DNA of 64,000 nucleotides from Zeugodacus cucurbitae (lineage: Eukaryota; Arthropoda; Insecta; Diptera; Tephritidae). Numbering within the stretch: the stretch's first letter is position 1; each line of letters begins with the position of its first letter. Below the pieces are notes generated by a model, which worked only from the letters and a program-made list of their open reading frames with translations, made no database searches and was not told the origin of the DNA. The position numbers and the translations under genes were made by a program. This document shows, piece after piece, positions 1-11,915 of this stretch. The DNA lies in the NCBI RefSeq assembly GCF_028554725.1, contig NC_071667.1:17777501-17841500 (forward strand), written 5' to 3'.

Positions 1-94
1 CTATGAAGGGTATATTAGCTTCGGTACAGACGAAGTTAATGTTTTTTCTTGGTTTTTCTTCAGGAAGTATTAATAAAATACTGATTATGATATT

Positions 95-784
95 GGGCCT
101 AATCATTGAATCAGTTTCGATCGAAAAATGGTTCGATTCGATCGAAAAATTTTACGTCGGAATCATTGAGTCCGTATCGAAAATAAAATTTACGATCACA
201 TTGAACTCACTTACCGACTCGAAAAAATACATTCCGCGGCTAATAGATGTCGCTAATTACGAAATCATGAATCCGCAAAATCGAAAATTTTGGTCGGAAT
301 CTATCCGTTAGTGAATGAGTTGTGGAAATGTAAAAGAAATAAACCATTTGGAAGATTTTATGTAAATAATTACTGATAACGGACTAAATCATGTTTTAAA
401 TGGGTATTTTAGAGACGAAAGATAAAAACGGACTAACAAAAATAAATTAAAAATGTTTAAAAGCGATATAAAGTTACCCACTCGAAATAGCGAAAGAATT
501 TTCTTAAAGAGCCTCAGGAGAATTAAATATTTTTATGGAAGAAATATCTCAATAGTTAAATGTCAGTTTTAATTTTTTTGAACAAAGCAAAAAGCACAGA
601 CACTTATAATTTGTCGCACTATAAAATTTGTCGCATTTGTCGATAAAGGCCGATAAAACAGTTTTACGTTCTGACTTTGTGGTAAAGCAGTTTTTCTACG
701 GAATCAATGATTGCATGCACATTTTCGATCGAAAATCTGTATCTTATCGAAATCGAATTCCCTGCGGATTCAATGATTAGGCCC
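95..784 (+). mobile_element. 0.7-kb non-autonomous TIR element, copy 1
   Basis: The termini are the inverted repeat GGGCCTAATCATTGAATC at both ends. The interior carries further copies of the motif TCATTGA(A/G)TC next to ATCGAAAAT. No transposase is encoded. The same 0.7 kb lies in inverse orientation at 1084-1751. Its right flank is the dispersed repeat and its left flank is unrelated, so no clean target duplication is visible for this copy. Confidence 0.8.
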
Positions 785-1815
785 AATATATGTACAAAAA
801 ATCGATTTGGGGGCGGGACCACGTCCGGATATGCCTCTTCCTAGTGCGATCCTTTGTACGAAATTTTACTTTTATAACTTTATTTATGACTTAGTGTGCT
901 ACTTTATATGTTTTCGGTTTTCGACATTTTGTGGGCGTGGCAATGGTCCGATTTCGCCCATTTTCAATACCAACCTGCACTTCATTAAGATATCTTAATT
1001 TTTACTCAAGTTATCACTTACACGGACGGACAGACAGCTGATCATTTATATATATATATAACCTCATATTTAACTCTTATTTTGGGCCTAATCATTGAAT
1101 CCGCAGCGAATTCGATTTCGATACGATAAAGATTTTCGATCGAAAATGTTCATGCAATCATTGATTCGATAAACTGCTTTACCACAAAGTGAGAACGTAA
1201 AACTATTTTATCGACAAATGCGACAAATTTGAAAAAGTGTCTGTGCTTTTTGCTTTATTCAAAAAAAAAAAAATTAAAACTGACATTTAACTATTGAGAA
1301 ATTTCTTCCACAAAAATATTTAATTCTCCTGAGGCTCTTTGAGAAAATTCTTTTGCTATTTCGAGTGGTCAACTTTATATCGCTTTTAAACATTTTTAAT
1401 TTATTTTTGTTAGTCCGTTTTTGTCTCTCGTCTCTAAAATACCCATTTAAAACATGATTTAGTCTGTCATCAGTAATTATTTACATAAAAACTTCCAAAT
1501 GCTTTATTTCTTTTCATTTCCGCAACTCATTCACTAACGGATAGATTCCGAAAAAAATTTTCGATTTTGCGGATTCAATGATTTCGTAATTAGCGACATC
1601 TATTAGCCGCGGGATGTATTTCTTCGAGTCGGTAAGTGAGTTTAATGTGATCGTAAATTTTATTTTCGATACGGATTCAATGATTCCGACGTAAAATTTT
1701 TCGATCGAATCGAACCATTTTTCGATCGAAACGGATACAATGATTAGGCCCATTATTTTGTGACACAAACAACCGTTATGTGAACAAAACTAAAATACTC
1801 TGTGCAACATGTTGC
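785..1815 (+). repeat. Dispersed repeat family, 3' part, split by a TIR element
   Basis: 785-1083 matches the 3' half of the family (cgccattttgtgggcgtgg, then the cggacggacagacag tract and a short TA run). 1752-1815 is the 3' tail (aaccgttatgtgaacaaaact). The two parts are separated by the TIR element at 1084-1751. Confidence 0.8.
1084..1751 (-). mobile_element. 0.7-kb non-autonomous TIR element, copy 2 (inverted), with target duplication
   Basis: This is the reverse complement of 95-784 with small differences, bounded by GGGCCTAATCATTGAATC and its complement. It interrupts a plus-strand dispersed repeat: the repeat runs up to 1083 and resumes at 1752. The flanks CTTATTTT (1076-1083) and ATTATTTT (1752-1759) look like an 8-bp target duplication with one mismatch. 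An 8-bp duplication fits hAT or P-type transposition. No transposase is encoded. Confidence 0.8.
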
Positions 1816-1984
1816 GACAGTATAATGATTGCCTACAACAACTCTTTCTTTCAAAGGCTTTCTTTTCAACCGTTGTTCGATTATTCGAGGAATCCTTCCT
1901 TCCATGTACGTATGTGGCTTGTGTGGACCTGGCGTGGTAACAACATGATTGCGGTGCACAGCAATTTCTACGCGGTGCCTTGGG

Positions 1985-2085
1985 TATGTTAAATGCTTCG
2001 AAATTGGGTGTCAAAATGTTAAAAACGAAGACCTTGCAAGGCTTCTACTGGCCGGCATACAAGATATCGGACTTTTTGTTGTGTA
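1985..2085 (+). pseudogene. Possible LTR-retrotransposon integrase scrap
   Basis: One plus frame reads KLGVKMLKTKTLQGFYWPAYK. This resembles the end of the integrase zinc-binding domain (pattern H-x-G-x2-K-T-x(n)-F-Y-W-P) of Gypsy or BEL elements. The first His is replaced and no other integrase or RT motif is visible nearby. It lies just outside the Pch2 3' end. A chance match is possible. Confidence 0.25.
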
Positions 2086-2091
2086 ATTGTA

Positions 2092-2097
2092 TTTATT
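2092..2097 (-). promoter_or_regulatory. Poly(A) signal of the Pch2 gene
   Basis: The plus strand reads tttatt here, which is AATAAA on the minus strand, about 62 bp past the Pch2 stop codon. A second overlapping AATAAA lies next to it. The position is typical for a short 3' UTR. Confidence 0.6.
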
Positions 2098-2158
2098 TAT
2101 TGTATTTCATAATGCACAAAAATATATGAAAATTTGACTTTTCAAAATACTTATTAAC

Positions 2159-3611
2159 TTATGTTTTTATTTGCTTCTGATCTTCATGATGCTGTTCAAG
2201 CGCAGCTAACATAGCATCCAAAAAATCGCATAATTCAATCTTTCCATTCATATCAAAATCAGAGCTTGCCGTGTGTACAGCATGCGCCAGAAATGGCAGT
2301 TTACGTAGTGCACGTCCGCTTAAACCAATGCTGCGTTCGGATAAAGCCGTTAACAATCCCTCATGTCGTTCAGTATCTTGCAGCGATTGTTCATTAATTA
2401 TGCCAATACGCATCATCTCTGTTAACATCTTTTCGTAAATACATTTAATTGCAGCAGCATTTGGCAAGCCAATATATTGTTTGATATCAGCACGATCTAA
2501 AAAGGCCAAATCGATGGTGTCAGCTAAATTTGATGTTGCTAATATTAAAACATTTGGATGTTCTTTAATAGCATCCAGCTGTGTCAGTAATGCGTTAACC
2601 ACACGCATGGCATCTTTGGGCTCCTGCCCCGACATGCAATCACGTGCATATGCCATCGATTCAACTTCGTCGATTAATACACATACCAGGTTATGTGGAT
2701 CAACAACAATTTCTCGTATTTTCGCAAATAACCGCATGACCAGTTTACCGCTCTCCGAAAACCATTTGGAAAATAAACTGTGACTATTGATTTCAATTAA
2801 GTGTGTGTGGCGAAACGTACGACGCACACGTATGGCTAGTTTTTGAGCTAGCGCTTTGCATAAGCTGGTCTTGCCGGTACCGGGTGGACCATGCAGTAGT
2901 AGTAAGCGATTGCAGGAAATTATATGAGGATTTACGCTGTGCTGAGAGAATATCAGCGCCGAAAGTGCAAACTTTAGCAGCTGTAACGAGTAGAATTAAC
3001 ATTGATTGTGTTGATAATGAAAGTATAGTGCCTTGATATACAAACCTTTTCTTTCAAACCATTTTCATAAATTAAATTCTCCCATAAGTGTAGAAAGCTG
3101 CTTGATGGTAACAGCCAATGACTGGATGCAGGTACTGCATCACCATCACCGCCATCATTCGACTCAATATCAAAAGTTTCCAGTTCCATAACACGTCTTT
3201 GTGGGCTGAAGAAATGTAATATTAAATGCTTCAAGTCAGTTTCAGTGAGTAACTGCAAAAAAGCATGAAATGAAGAAAAAGTTATTTCGATAATGTTTTT
3301 CATCTTATTGTACCTCTTCATTGCTTTTGGCTTCACATTCCACAAGTAGAGATTCAACTAATTTTAGATCTGCCAGCGTGGTATTGTTTGCAATAATTGT
3401 CTCATCAATTTTTATCGTCTCGCCCAGCGGCACTTTTGCCAATGAAATGTACTCCCGTACAGGTGCGTCAAGCAACTTTTCCAGCGCTTCTAGCCGGCTG
3501 CAAATACAACGAGGTGAATATTTTTCAAATTTAGCGCTCAAATACTTACTTTTCATTTGGTTTAAGGCATATCTCCACATGCACACTATATTTTGCACTT
3601 AATAAATTCAT
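2159..3611 (-). CDS. Pch2: Pachytene checkpoint protein 2 homolog (Pch2/TRIP13), AAA+ ATPase, 4 exons
   Basis: Coding exons are 3550-3611, 3314-3497, 3046-3252 and 2159-2980, separated by introns of 52, 61 and 65 bp with GT..AG borders. The phases join cleanly into 424 aa, close to the usual length of about 430. Walker A GPPGTGKT is at residues 182-189, Walker B VLIDE ends near 256, sensor-1 ATSN is near 299-302, the arginine-finger stretch FLDRAD is near 311-316, and sensor-2 GLSGR is at 370-374. The segment EINSHSLFSKWFSESGKL is near-diagnostic for TRIP13. The divergent N-terminal part (about residues 1-130) is the substrate/adaptor domain. Known role of the family: it remodels HORMA proteins (Mad2, meiotic HORMADs) with p31comet, acting in the spindle checkpoint and in meiotic chromosome axes. 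The ATG at 3609-3611 was chosen because it precedes a perfect AA|GTAAGT donor and gives a family-like N-terminus. All catalytic motifs are intact, so it looks functional. No other host gene is near. Confidence 0.95.
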
Positions 3612-3874
3612 ATTCGACGTTTGAATAATTTTTTAAATTTTTTTGCAAAAGCGCTCGACAACAAAGTTCTATTCTTGCTCTTCTTCTTATTTGCAAATAA
3701 ATTTAGTTCACAATAGATTTCATATTTTGCAAACAAAGTTACCATTTGATTTTGAGATTTAAAATTTCGGAATTTCTGTAAAGCAATATGTTTAAATAAA
3801 ATATAATTATTTATTGAAATTGATTTATTTGTTTGATAATATGTGTCCTTTGGTTACTGTACAGGAAAGCTTTT

Positions 3875-4345
3875 GAATATAAAAGTATGATAAGTCCCAA
3901 CATGCAAAGAGGTGGTTAGTGTCATGCGGGGACTCTTAGCATACAGAACATACATTTATTGAATATGTTGGTATTCAGTCTAGATAAGTAGAAGTTTAAC
4001 CTGCTACAATGTCCAGAAGGAAGTTGCGGAAGGGTCACTCTATTTTCACGAGGGAATGGGTGGTGTTTTGTCCCCAAGTACGCCATTCACGGGGATGGAT
4101 TCGATAAAGGTGTTAGTGGTTCCACTGGGAATGGCGTTCAGTGCTTGTCAAATGTCTTTCGCATCCGAAGTCCGGTCGGTATATTTCTGTAGTTCGCCGA
4201 CATATTTTAGAAAGGTACTCTCGATGAATATGGGAGGCGCCTCGGCTTTCAGCACGTGACTGCAGGGATGATTTCTACGAATGTATTCCAAATGGTAGCA
4301 CACGGGCCTCGACCGGAGACAACAAGTACACCACTGTTAGAAATG
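3875..4345 (-). pseudogene. Non-LTR retrotransposon C-terminal fragment
   Basis: Minus-strand frames give STFLKYVGELQKYTDRTSDA, then NAIPSGTTNTFIESIPVNGV, then in another frame LPSGHCSRLNFYLSRLN. This is the characteristic tail, after the RT, of a dipteran non-LTR family, where a TLAQLRSGYCSRLNSY-type block and a Cys/His knuckle follow. Stops and frame changes break it and no RT domain precedes it. It lies within 300 bp of the Pch2 start codon, upstream of the gene. Confidence 0.6.
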
Positions 4346-5870
4346 GGTCTTTGGAATTGAGAATTGAGTAATACACAACTAAATCTTCCACAAATGGCAT
4401 ACCAAAAAACACTTTTCTACGCATCAAAAACAAAATCATAATAATCACCTAAAGGCGAAAACTGTTGAGTGGCAGCGCAAAATACTAAATTGAATAAACA
4501 AAATACCGTTTCGTTTTCATTTATTTTTTTTTCTGCTTTAAGCTGATTGCGTTTTCGCCACTTCATCGGACCGCCTCTGTAGTGTGGATTTTATAGCTTG
4601 AACTTCCGGCTATTTTTCGCTTTAACGACGAAAGCAAAAAATTAAAACAACAACAAAAACTACTCCCACTTTTAAGTTTACACTGACGGTATAAATACAT
4701 GCATATATATATATTTATGTACATATGTACATGTGTACAAGTTCGCCTCAAAAGTACCCCTTTGGTTTCCTGTTATTGTCATGCAAAATATTGAGCAATT
4801 TCTCAAACATGCTGAGGACAACAGCCAAAAATGTTGCCATCTATGTATGTAGAAAATCAACAACAATAATAACAACTCGAGTTGCATGTATATGTAGTAG
4901 GTAATGTTGAGTGTGTGTGCTGTATTACTGATGAAGAAACAACAAGAAGTACAAGTTGGATTAACAGCAGCAACAACAACAACAACAAAACACAAGCATA
5001 TTGACATTCTTCAGTAAGCGCATTTCTTTTCATTCTTCTTCTCCTGCGGCTTGCGTCAAGTGAAAATGATATACATTAAAAAAAAACAACAAATTTCGCT
5101 GGCGAACTAATATATCTTGGTGCTCGAGGACGCAAACAAACAGGCTTATGGATATATTGTCGAAGTGTTAGCGTACACACACACACGTATTTATATATAT
5201 ATGTATATAGAACTGAAGTATGCGTAAGTGTAAATGCCTTCATGCGTTCGCTGCTTGGACTGTCACACAACCTCACTCACGAACTTACATACAAATATGC
5301 CCGCTGTACCCGCTCCTGTGGCCACAACAGCAGTTACTTATAAAAAAATGTAAAAAAAATCTTAGAAAATGGAATGCAATGGTTCAAAGTGCAATGCTTT
5401 AGTACAAGCGTGTGCTTTTTTCCCTTAGAAAATCCTTCAGGCAACGCTTAAGCTGCGCATTTTTCACATTTCAAATTCGGTAGTGAAACAATGCATTATT
5501 GGTTTTCACTCGCAAATACCCGTACTCGTTGTAGTGGTGCCCATATATGTATGTGTATATACAGCTTTTCTTCACAATAAAGAGCTACACAATCAAATTT
5601 ACTACCCCCTTCCATATACACACTGAAAATCCCATGAGCGTTTGGTTTGCCTCCTTAAAGTTAACGAACTCCAAAAACCGGCCGAAAATACTTTATCCTT
5701 TGTAATAGAGTTCGACTTGCGAACGACGTTACTCAGTCGTTATGCTTCCTAATGAGTCCGTTCAAAGGTGAGGAGTCTCTTTGGAGTACATCAATTTCTT
5801 TATTCTTAGATAATAAAGTTCCTTGTGTAGTGGCTTCTTTATTCTTTGGACTTTTTTATAAGTGTTTTTA
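4346..5870. other. No gene seen; CAA-rich and TA-rich DNA
   Basis: Only short open frames are present. CAA/AAC trinucleotide runs occur near 4970-4990, with CA and TA runs near 5170-5210. I see no domain, RNA gene or transposon terminus. Confidence 0.5.
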
Positions 5871-6884
5871 TACTCTCGCAACAAAAGTTGCTAAGAGAGT
5901 ATTATAGTTTTGTTCACATAACGGTTGTTTGTAAGTCCTAAAACTAAACGAGTTAGATATAAGGTTATATATACCAAAGTGACCAGGGTGACGAGTAAAG
6001 TTCAAATCCGGATGTCTGTCTGTCCGTTTGTCCGTCCGTGCAAGCTGTAACTTGAGTAAAAATAAAGAGCTATAATTATCCATAAATAAAGTTATAAAAA
6101 TAAAATTTGGAACATAGGACCGCATTAGGGAGGGGCAAATTTGAATGTAAGTGTTTGGAAAAGTGGGCGTGACCCCGCCCCCAATTAGGCTTTTTTGTAT
6201 ATATCTTGCAAACCAATAAAGCTATATGAACCAAACTTTCTGCAGTCGTTTCTTTTAGCCGTTTCCTTATACAGTCCAAAAATGAAAGAAATCGGATAAT
6301 AACCACGCCCACCTCCCATACAAAGGTTTGGTTGAAAATGACTAAAAGTGCGTTAACTCACTAACAAGAAACGTCAGAAACACCAAATTTTACATAAGAA
6401 ATGGTAGAAGGAAGCTGCACTGAGATTTTTTTACAAAATAGAAAATGGGCGTGGCGTCGCCCACTTATGGGTCAAAAACCATATCTCAAGAACTACTCTA
6501 CCGATTTCAAGGAAATTCGGTATATAACACGTTCTTGACACCCTGATGACACTGGTGGAATAGGGGCGAAATCGGTTCACAACTACGTCTACTTCCCATA
6601 TAACTCAATTTTGATTCCTTCTGATTCTTTCACTTTATAATGTATACATAAGGAACCGATAAAGGTAGGTAGAATTTACACAAATTCTGTATTTGAGCAG
6701 TGACATCACTTGTGGAAAAATTGTCAAAATCGGACCATGACTTTTCAAGGCCCCTGATATCAAACATGAAGAACTCAGTGCCTAAGGGTAATTTTTCACC
6801 GAAAATATAGGTAAATCTCTAAATAAATTGCGAGAGTATAAAATGTTCGGTTGCACCCGAACTTAGCCTTTCCTTACTTGTTTT
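5871..6884 (-). repeat. Dispersed repeat family, nearly complete copy
   Basis: The copy runs, in reverse, from the tail (tactctcgcaacaaaagttg and the cggacggacagaca tract near 6030) to the palindromic head with ttcggttgcacccgaa near 6848-6863, ending at ccttacttgtttt. It has no coding capacity. Confidence 0.85.
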
Positions 6885-7284
6885 GAAATAACATTGGCCT
6901 TGTGATTTTTGCGGTCAGTCCTATATATGGATGTACATAAATCGGTATTTTAATACTTGCAAATAAATACGCTTTCTCCTCGATGACTTCTGGATTCTTA
7001 TGTGATAGATTTTATCCGTTTGCGATCCTAAATCTGGCGTAAAATTCGCAAACCGTAATTTAAGACTTTTCTCTCGAACTCATATTTTAATAGTTTATCC
7101 TCATAATTTAGGGGGCAAGGTGTTCTTCACATAATTAAAGCCTAATTCCAAATATCTGACATACAACGAACGTAGCCAGAGCGACTTCCAAAGACTGAAT
7201 GAATCTAAGTGTGAACTAACTAACCTTAAAACCCTCACATTACGACGGTGACCGATAATTAAAACATGGAGAAATTTTAGGAAT

Positions 7285-7715
7285 TTGCAGTATATTCGGC
7301 AAAAAGTCCACTAGAATAAAGAAAACTATTATATGTTATATTCAGTATATAATGTAGTATTCGAGGGCTGAGATAATTCCTGAATCGATTTCACTAATTT
7401 TCATCACCAACATACATTATATCTAAGACTATACGCTTACATAATTTGGTTAAGATATTTTACATATTAACCGATTTATAAGGTATAAAGCCCTCCATAT
7501 TTATGAAAAACCTATAATTAGGTATATGGGAGATAGGGGAAGTTATTACCCGATTTTAACCATTTTTGGTACAGAGACACATTATTGGAAGGAACACATA
7601 TCTTTTGAATTTTTTTAGAATATCTGAGGGATTTACCGATTTTTCCGGTGAAAAATTACTCTTAGGCTCAGAGATCTTCATGTTCGATAGCCGGGGCCTT
7701 GATAATTTCTAGTCA
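7285..7715 (+). repeat. Dispersed repeat family, 5' internal fragment
   Basis: It contains the family blocks gagggctgagataattcctg, aaaacctataattaggtata and ggtacagagacac, in plus orientation. The palindromic head and the 3' half are missing. Confidence 0.75.
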
Positions 7716-9423
7716 AGCACTTTTTGAAAGTGAGAAACTGGATATTGATAGTTATATGAAATGGCTGAAAAAAAACAGAGATCAAGAAAAGCCGGCTAGA
7801 ATAAGAAGTTTAATTTAATGGTAAGCGAGAATGCGATGTAAAGAGAGAGAGAGAGAGAGCTAATGCTACTTTTATTTCAATCAAATATCGAATAATTCGG
7901 CGCCATTGAGACTCGAAACAATAAAACGTAACTCTATAACAGCAAATATAAGAGCATAAAACTTCTTCTGTGTAGAACAGTTTAAATCGTATCCGCAACT
8001 TTGTGCAATTTGCGTTGTTATTCAAGCAAACAAAAGTGGCCAGCCAGAAGAGTGCAGAAAAATGCAAGAAATGTACCAGTGTGTGTGTGTGTTTGTGTAC
8101 ATTTGAGTGGTAGTGTTACCTATGTACATACGCACCTACTATCGTCGAAACTAAAGCGATTGCCAAAGAAAATACGAGTAGTTGAAGCGAATAAAAGAGA
8201 GAAATTCGAAAATAAAATCATTTGAGTGGCGAGAAATAAAAAAATAAAAAAACAGGAAGCAGGAAAATGGGACGACCATTATGAGTTTGCCGAGTTGCAA
8301 GTTGATTTCGATTATTGACTGCATTTCCTTTTTTTACACAATATACAAAATTATACAAGTGCGCACACACACTCATCCAAGCACACATATTCACAGAGAT
8401 TGACAGCAGCTGCAATGACTTGGAAGGATCGGCTACTCACATTGTGAGCACACAGCGCTTGGACGACGTTATAAAGTAGCAAAGATCTACTGAAGCTGTA
8501 CACAGCAGCGAGTGGAGAGGAAATGCAATTGGAAGCGCTGAAAGGAGAGTGTGCAAAGCAAATGCGAAATGAATGAATGTAATGTAAAGTGCGCTTGCAT
8601 ATCCATTTGGCATATAATCTTTGAAAATGGATAATGTTTGCTTTCAATTTTCAGCTTCCTTGCACGAAGCACCAAAAACTAATGTCGTACGAAGGAACCA
8701 GCGCATACAAACACTGACATACCTATACTAAAGGAGTGACAATATGTTGTTGGCGTCGTCCAAGTTGTTCCGCCATCAACGGATATTATTGAAATGCGAG
8801 AAATCTGACAAAATACGAGATTGGCACACTATGTAATACAACAGTATGTAGGTTTTATGTGTTTGAAGATACAAAATTTGTGGAAATAAATCTGTATGAA
8901 TGTGTGATTTGCACTGCTAAAAGTGGAAATAGCATTAGCGCATGGTAAAACGGACTGTGGCGTCTTAAGCTGCAGTTCCGAGCGTAGTAAAATAACTCAA
9001 TATGAAAGTATATGGAACTAATATCTAGTATATAACATATTTAACGTTTGTGTGTAGAAAAGTCTTTACTTCTAACAGAATATTGATTGAATGCACTAAA
9101 GAAAGTTCTTAGTGTGTTTGGAAACCTTTTAAAATCTCATATTAGATATATATGTATGTATAACCAACAAGAGGTAAAACTCAGATTTGCATTCTCATCA
9201 CAGGCGGTTTGAAGTAAAAGTTTGTTGAAGATTTTTGAACTTTGAGCTTTAAGCTTTTAGCTTTCTCCTTTTCCGCCTATCAGGCTTTATAAACAATTTT
9301 TCTAATTTTGTTGTAGTGATTATCTATCCCTGTTAGATCTGTTGGTTAAAGTTGTTTCGACGGAGCCGGACTAAGAAAAAAAGCATTTTAGGTGGATGGG
9401 GATGTGAAATAGGATGTTGGGGG
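7716..9423. other. Unassigned DNA with a GA microsatellite
   Basis: A pure GA run lies at about 7842-7859 and a GT run near 8080-8095. The open frames are short with no recognisable domain. No transposon terminus was found. Confidence 0.4.
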
Positions 9424-9528
9424 GAAATTAGACCACTGACACGCTCACAAAATGGCGATAACCGAAAATCTATAAAATGCTATAAATTAAAATTTGGTAC
9501 AGAGGATCACACTAGGGAGGGACATAGT

Positions 9529-11464
9529 CAGGGCCGTCTTAAACCAAGCTGGGGCCCTTGGGCACACAAGAATTCGGGGCCCTTTTTGAAAGTAAAAAAA
9601 CGACTTATACTAAAATTTTTTTTTACATTTAATAAAGGTAATCAAATACAGTATGATATAAATGTCATTAATGATGATGCGTGTAGGTGTGTGTGTGATT
9701 ACGATATTAAGATAACGATTTCTTTCGGGATTTCTGTTGAGCAAAATCCTCTATTATATCTTTAAAGTCAATTTTTTTGAAGGATATTCTCTAAACTTAT
9801 GCTTGTTTTATTCATAATTCCCAAAAGATCATTCCATATTTCCGTTAGAAGAGTAGTCTCAAATTTTCCCATTTTTTTTTCTAGGCTTTGGGCTTCCTTT
9901 CTAGTGTCTCCTGGTTGATTGGTGTCACTGGCGATTGAAGACAATGCTTTAGAAATATTTAAATAACCATTTTGCAAAGCATTAATAGCTTTGGCACGTG
10001 CAGACCATCTAGTTTCCGAAAGAGACTTTAGGACTCTATTTGCTCCTAAATGCCCCGTCAAAATTTTTTCATCGTTTTGTCGAAGCTGAGAAAAAATTGA
10101 ACAATTTTTGTACAAATTGAAAGAATGATACCGCTTCAGTAACACACTTAACAGCCTGAACACCCACTAAATTTAGCGAATCTGCCGCAAATGGAACGTA
10201 AATCGCAAATTCGCAAATTTCTTTTATTCTTGACTGAACACCAGAGTACTTCCCAGAGTGCATTGTCATAGCTCTGCCCGCGACAATCTTTTATAGGAAT
10301 ATCAAGGCTTTCAAAAAAGTTTAAAATGGTATCTGCTATATATTGCGCATTATGTTTATCCATAGGCAAAAATCGCATAAATCTCTCAATAGGCTGTCCG
10401 TCTTTTACGTATCTAACTATGAAAGTTAGTTGGTCAACGTGGGACAGATCTGGTAGAAGTTTCAGAGAAGTCACTATTTATATTTTGGAAAAATATTGGT
10501 CCTTTTCGAATCCAAATATCACGGACTTCTTCCGGTAAAATGTCTTCACAGTAAGCACCAGGGTCAGAAGACGCAGTTACATTCTCTAAGCGTGTAGTTA
10601 TTAATTCACAGTGGCTTGAAGTCGATGGTTCAGCATCTAATGTATGTTTTTCATTTTCGTCACATGTTACCTCATTTTCCTGGAGACATTCAGAGGTACT
10701 TTTGTCGTGCGGTGATGAGAATGAATAATCCCTCACCTTATTTGTTTCTTCAACGGTAAAAAACGAAGTGAGCTTTGAAAGTTTTTCCGTTGTTTCTTTT
10801 TGAGCTGTAACTTTTTTCTTTTTTGTGAACCATTGTTCAAAAATGAACAAGTACGTTGATACCAAGGAGCATTCAGTACGCATCAATATATTTAGTTTTA
10901 TTACACTTAAGAATATTCAATATATTAGATAAGATATGAAACTGTGTAATTCTCACTATTTTAAAAACACATACAGTCCACTAATATTGAATAATTACTT
11001 TTTCTCTTGCAATATGTTGTCTTCGCCAATGCTGAGGCAGTACAAAGTAAATACATAAACAAACACTTAAATAAATAATGTTTGCATGGGTACTCACATT
11101 AAAACAAACCCAAGGTCACATAACATAGGTTTAAACAATAACCAACACATGAACATGCACACATACACATATATTAATATAGTTAAGATAGTTATTAAAA
11201 TTGTATTATCATTCTGGGATTCCCCCAACCATAGACAATGTCGACATTTATGTTTGGCCTTGTTTACACGGCGCGGCTTGACTTTAGAATCGGAGTGATT
11301 GCGTGAGTGATCGCTAGATGGTGTACTTAGTAAATTAGGTAGGATGTGTTCGGAAATATACCCGACAAAAATGTGTGAGAGAAATTGTCGGTCCTTCGGG
11401 GCCCCCTGTGACCTGGGGGCCCTGGGCACGGGCCCCGTGTGCCCTTATGGTGAAGACGGTAATG
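9529..11464 (-). mobile_element. hAT-superfamily transposon, degenerate, with 8-bp target duplication
   Basis: The element begins CAGGGCCGTCTTAAACCAAG, and its other end read inward is CATTACCGTCTTCACCATAAG. GACATAGT is duplicated exactly on both sides (9521-9528 and 11465-11472). Length is 1936 bp. It holds a broken minus-strand transposase of the ZMYM1/DUF4371-like hAT group. GGGGCCC-rich subterminal blocks occur at both ends. The host site is a copy of the dispersed repeat. Confidence 0.85.
9768..10886 (-). pseudogene. hAT transposase (ZMYM1-like) remnant
   Basis: Pieces in order on the minus strand: LPEEVRDIWIRKGP near 10490-10540; then DLSHVDQLTFIVRYVKDGQP and DIPIKDCRGQSYDNA (10260-10450); then after a frame change HSGKYSGVQSRIKE and AADSLNLVGVQAVK (10100-10270); then after another frame change LKSLSETRWSARAKA (about 10000-10050). 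These are DUF4371 and hAT dimerisation-region motifs, and they are spread over at least three frames. The C-terminal dimerisation block is absent. The enzyme would act on its own element termini, but this copy is inactive. Confidence 0.8.
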
Positions 11465-11915
11465 GACATAGTTGGATGAAATATTTTTTGGGAAATCAAA
11501 GTTTTTGTATATATGCATCTCAAAAACTGGAGTTAACTGGCACATCATTATGCAGAAGACCATACCTCAGCAACTACTCGAATGATTACATTGACTGGTA
11601 CATACATTTCGTTCGGAACAACGGAACAAAACCTTGCACAAATACAAAATTTATAGTGTGACGATTTTTCTTATTAATAAGAATAGTGTGACATCGCTCG
11701 TCTACAAATCACTGAAATCGAATAATAACTTGTCAAGGCCCCAGTTAGCGAAAATGAGGACTTAAGTGTTTGTCTTAAATTTTTTTCCGAAAATTTCGGT
11801 AAATCTCTCAGATATTGTCAAGAAACTCAGGGGGAATCTTTTTATACTAATAATGTGTCTCCGAGTATGAAATGTTCGGTTACACCCGAACTTGGGCCTT
11901 CCTTTCTGGTTGTAA

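Larger units (their letters stand above)
9424..11915 (-). repeat. Dispersed repeat copy split by a hAT insertion
   Basis: 9424-9528 carries the reverse of the family block ending ggtacagaggatcacactag. 11465-11915 continues it (tggatgaaatattttttggg) through to the head with ttcggttacacccgaa near 11875-11890. Removing 9529-11464 and one copy of GACATAGT restores a continuous family match. Confidence 0.85.

Noticed and set aside
1..94. tatattagcttcggtacagacgaag resembling a second dispersed-repeat terminus
   Set aside because: Only the edge is in the window and there is no second copy to define a family.
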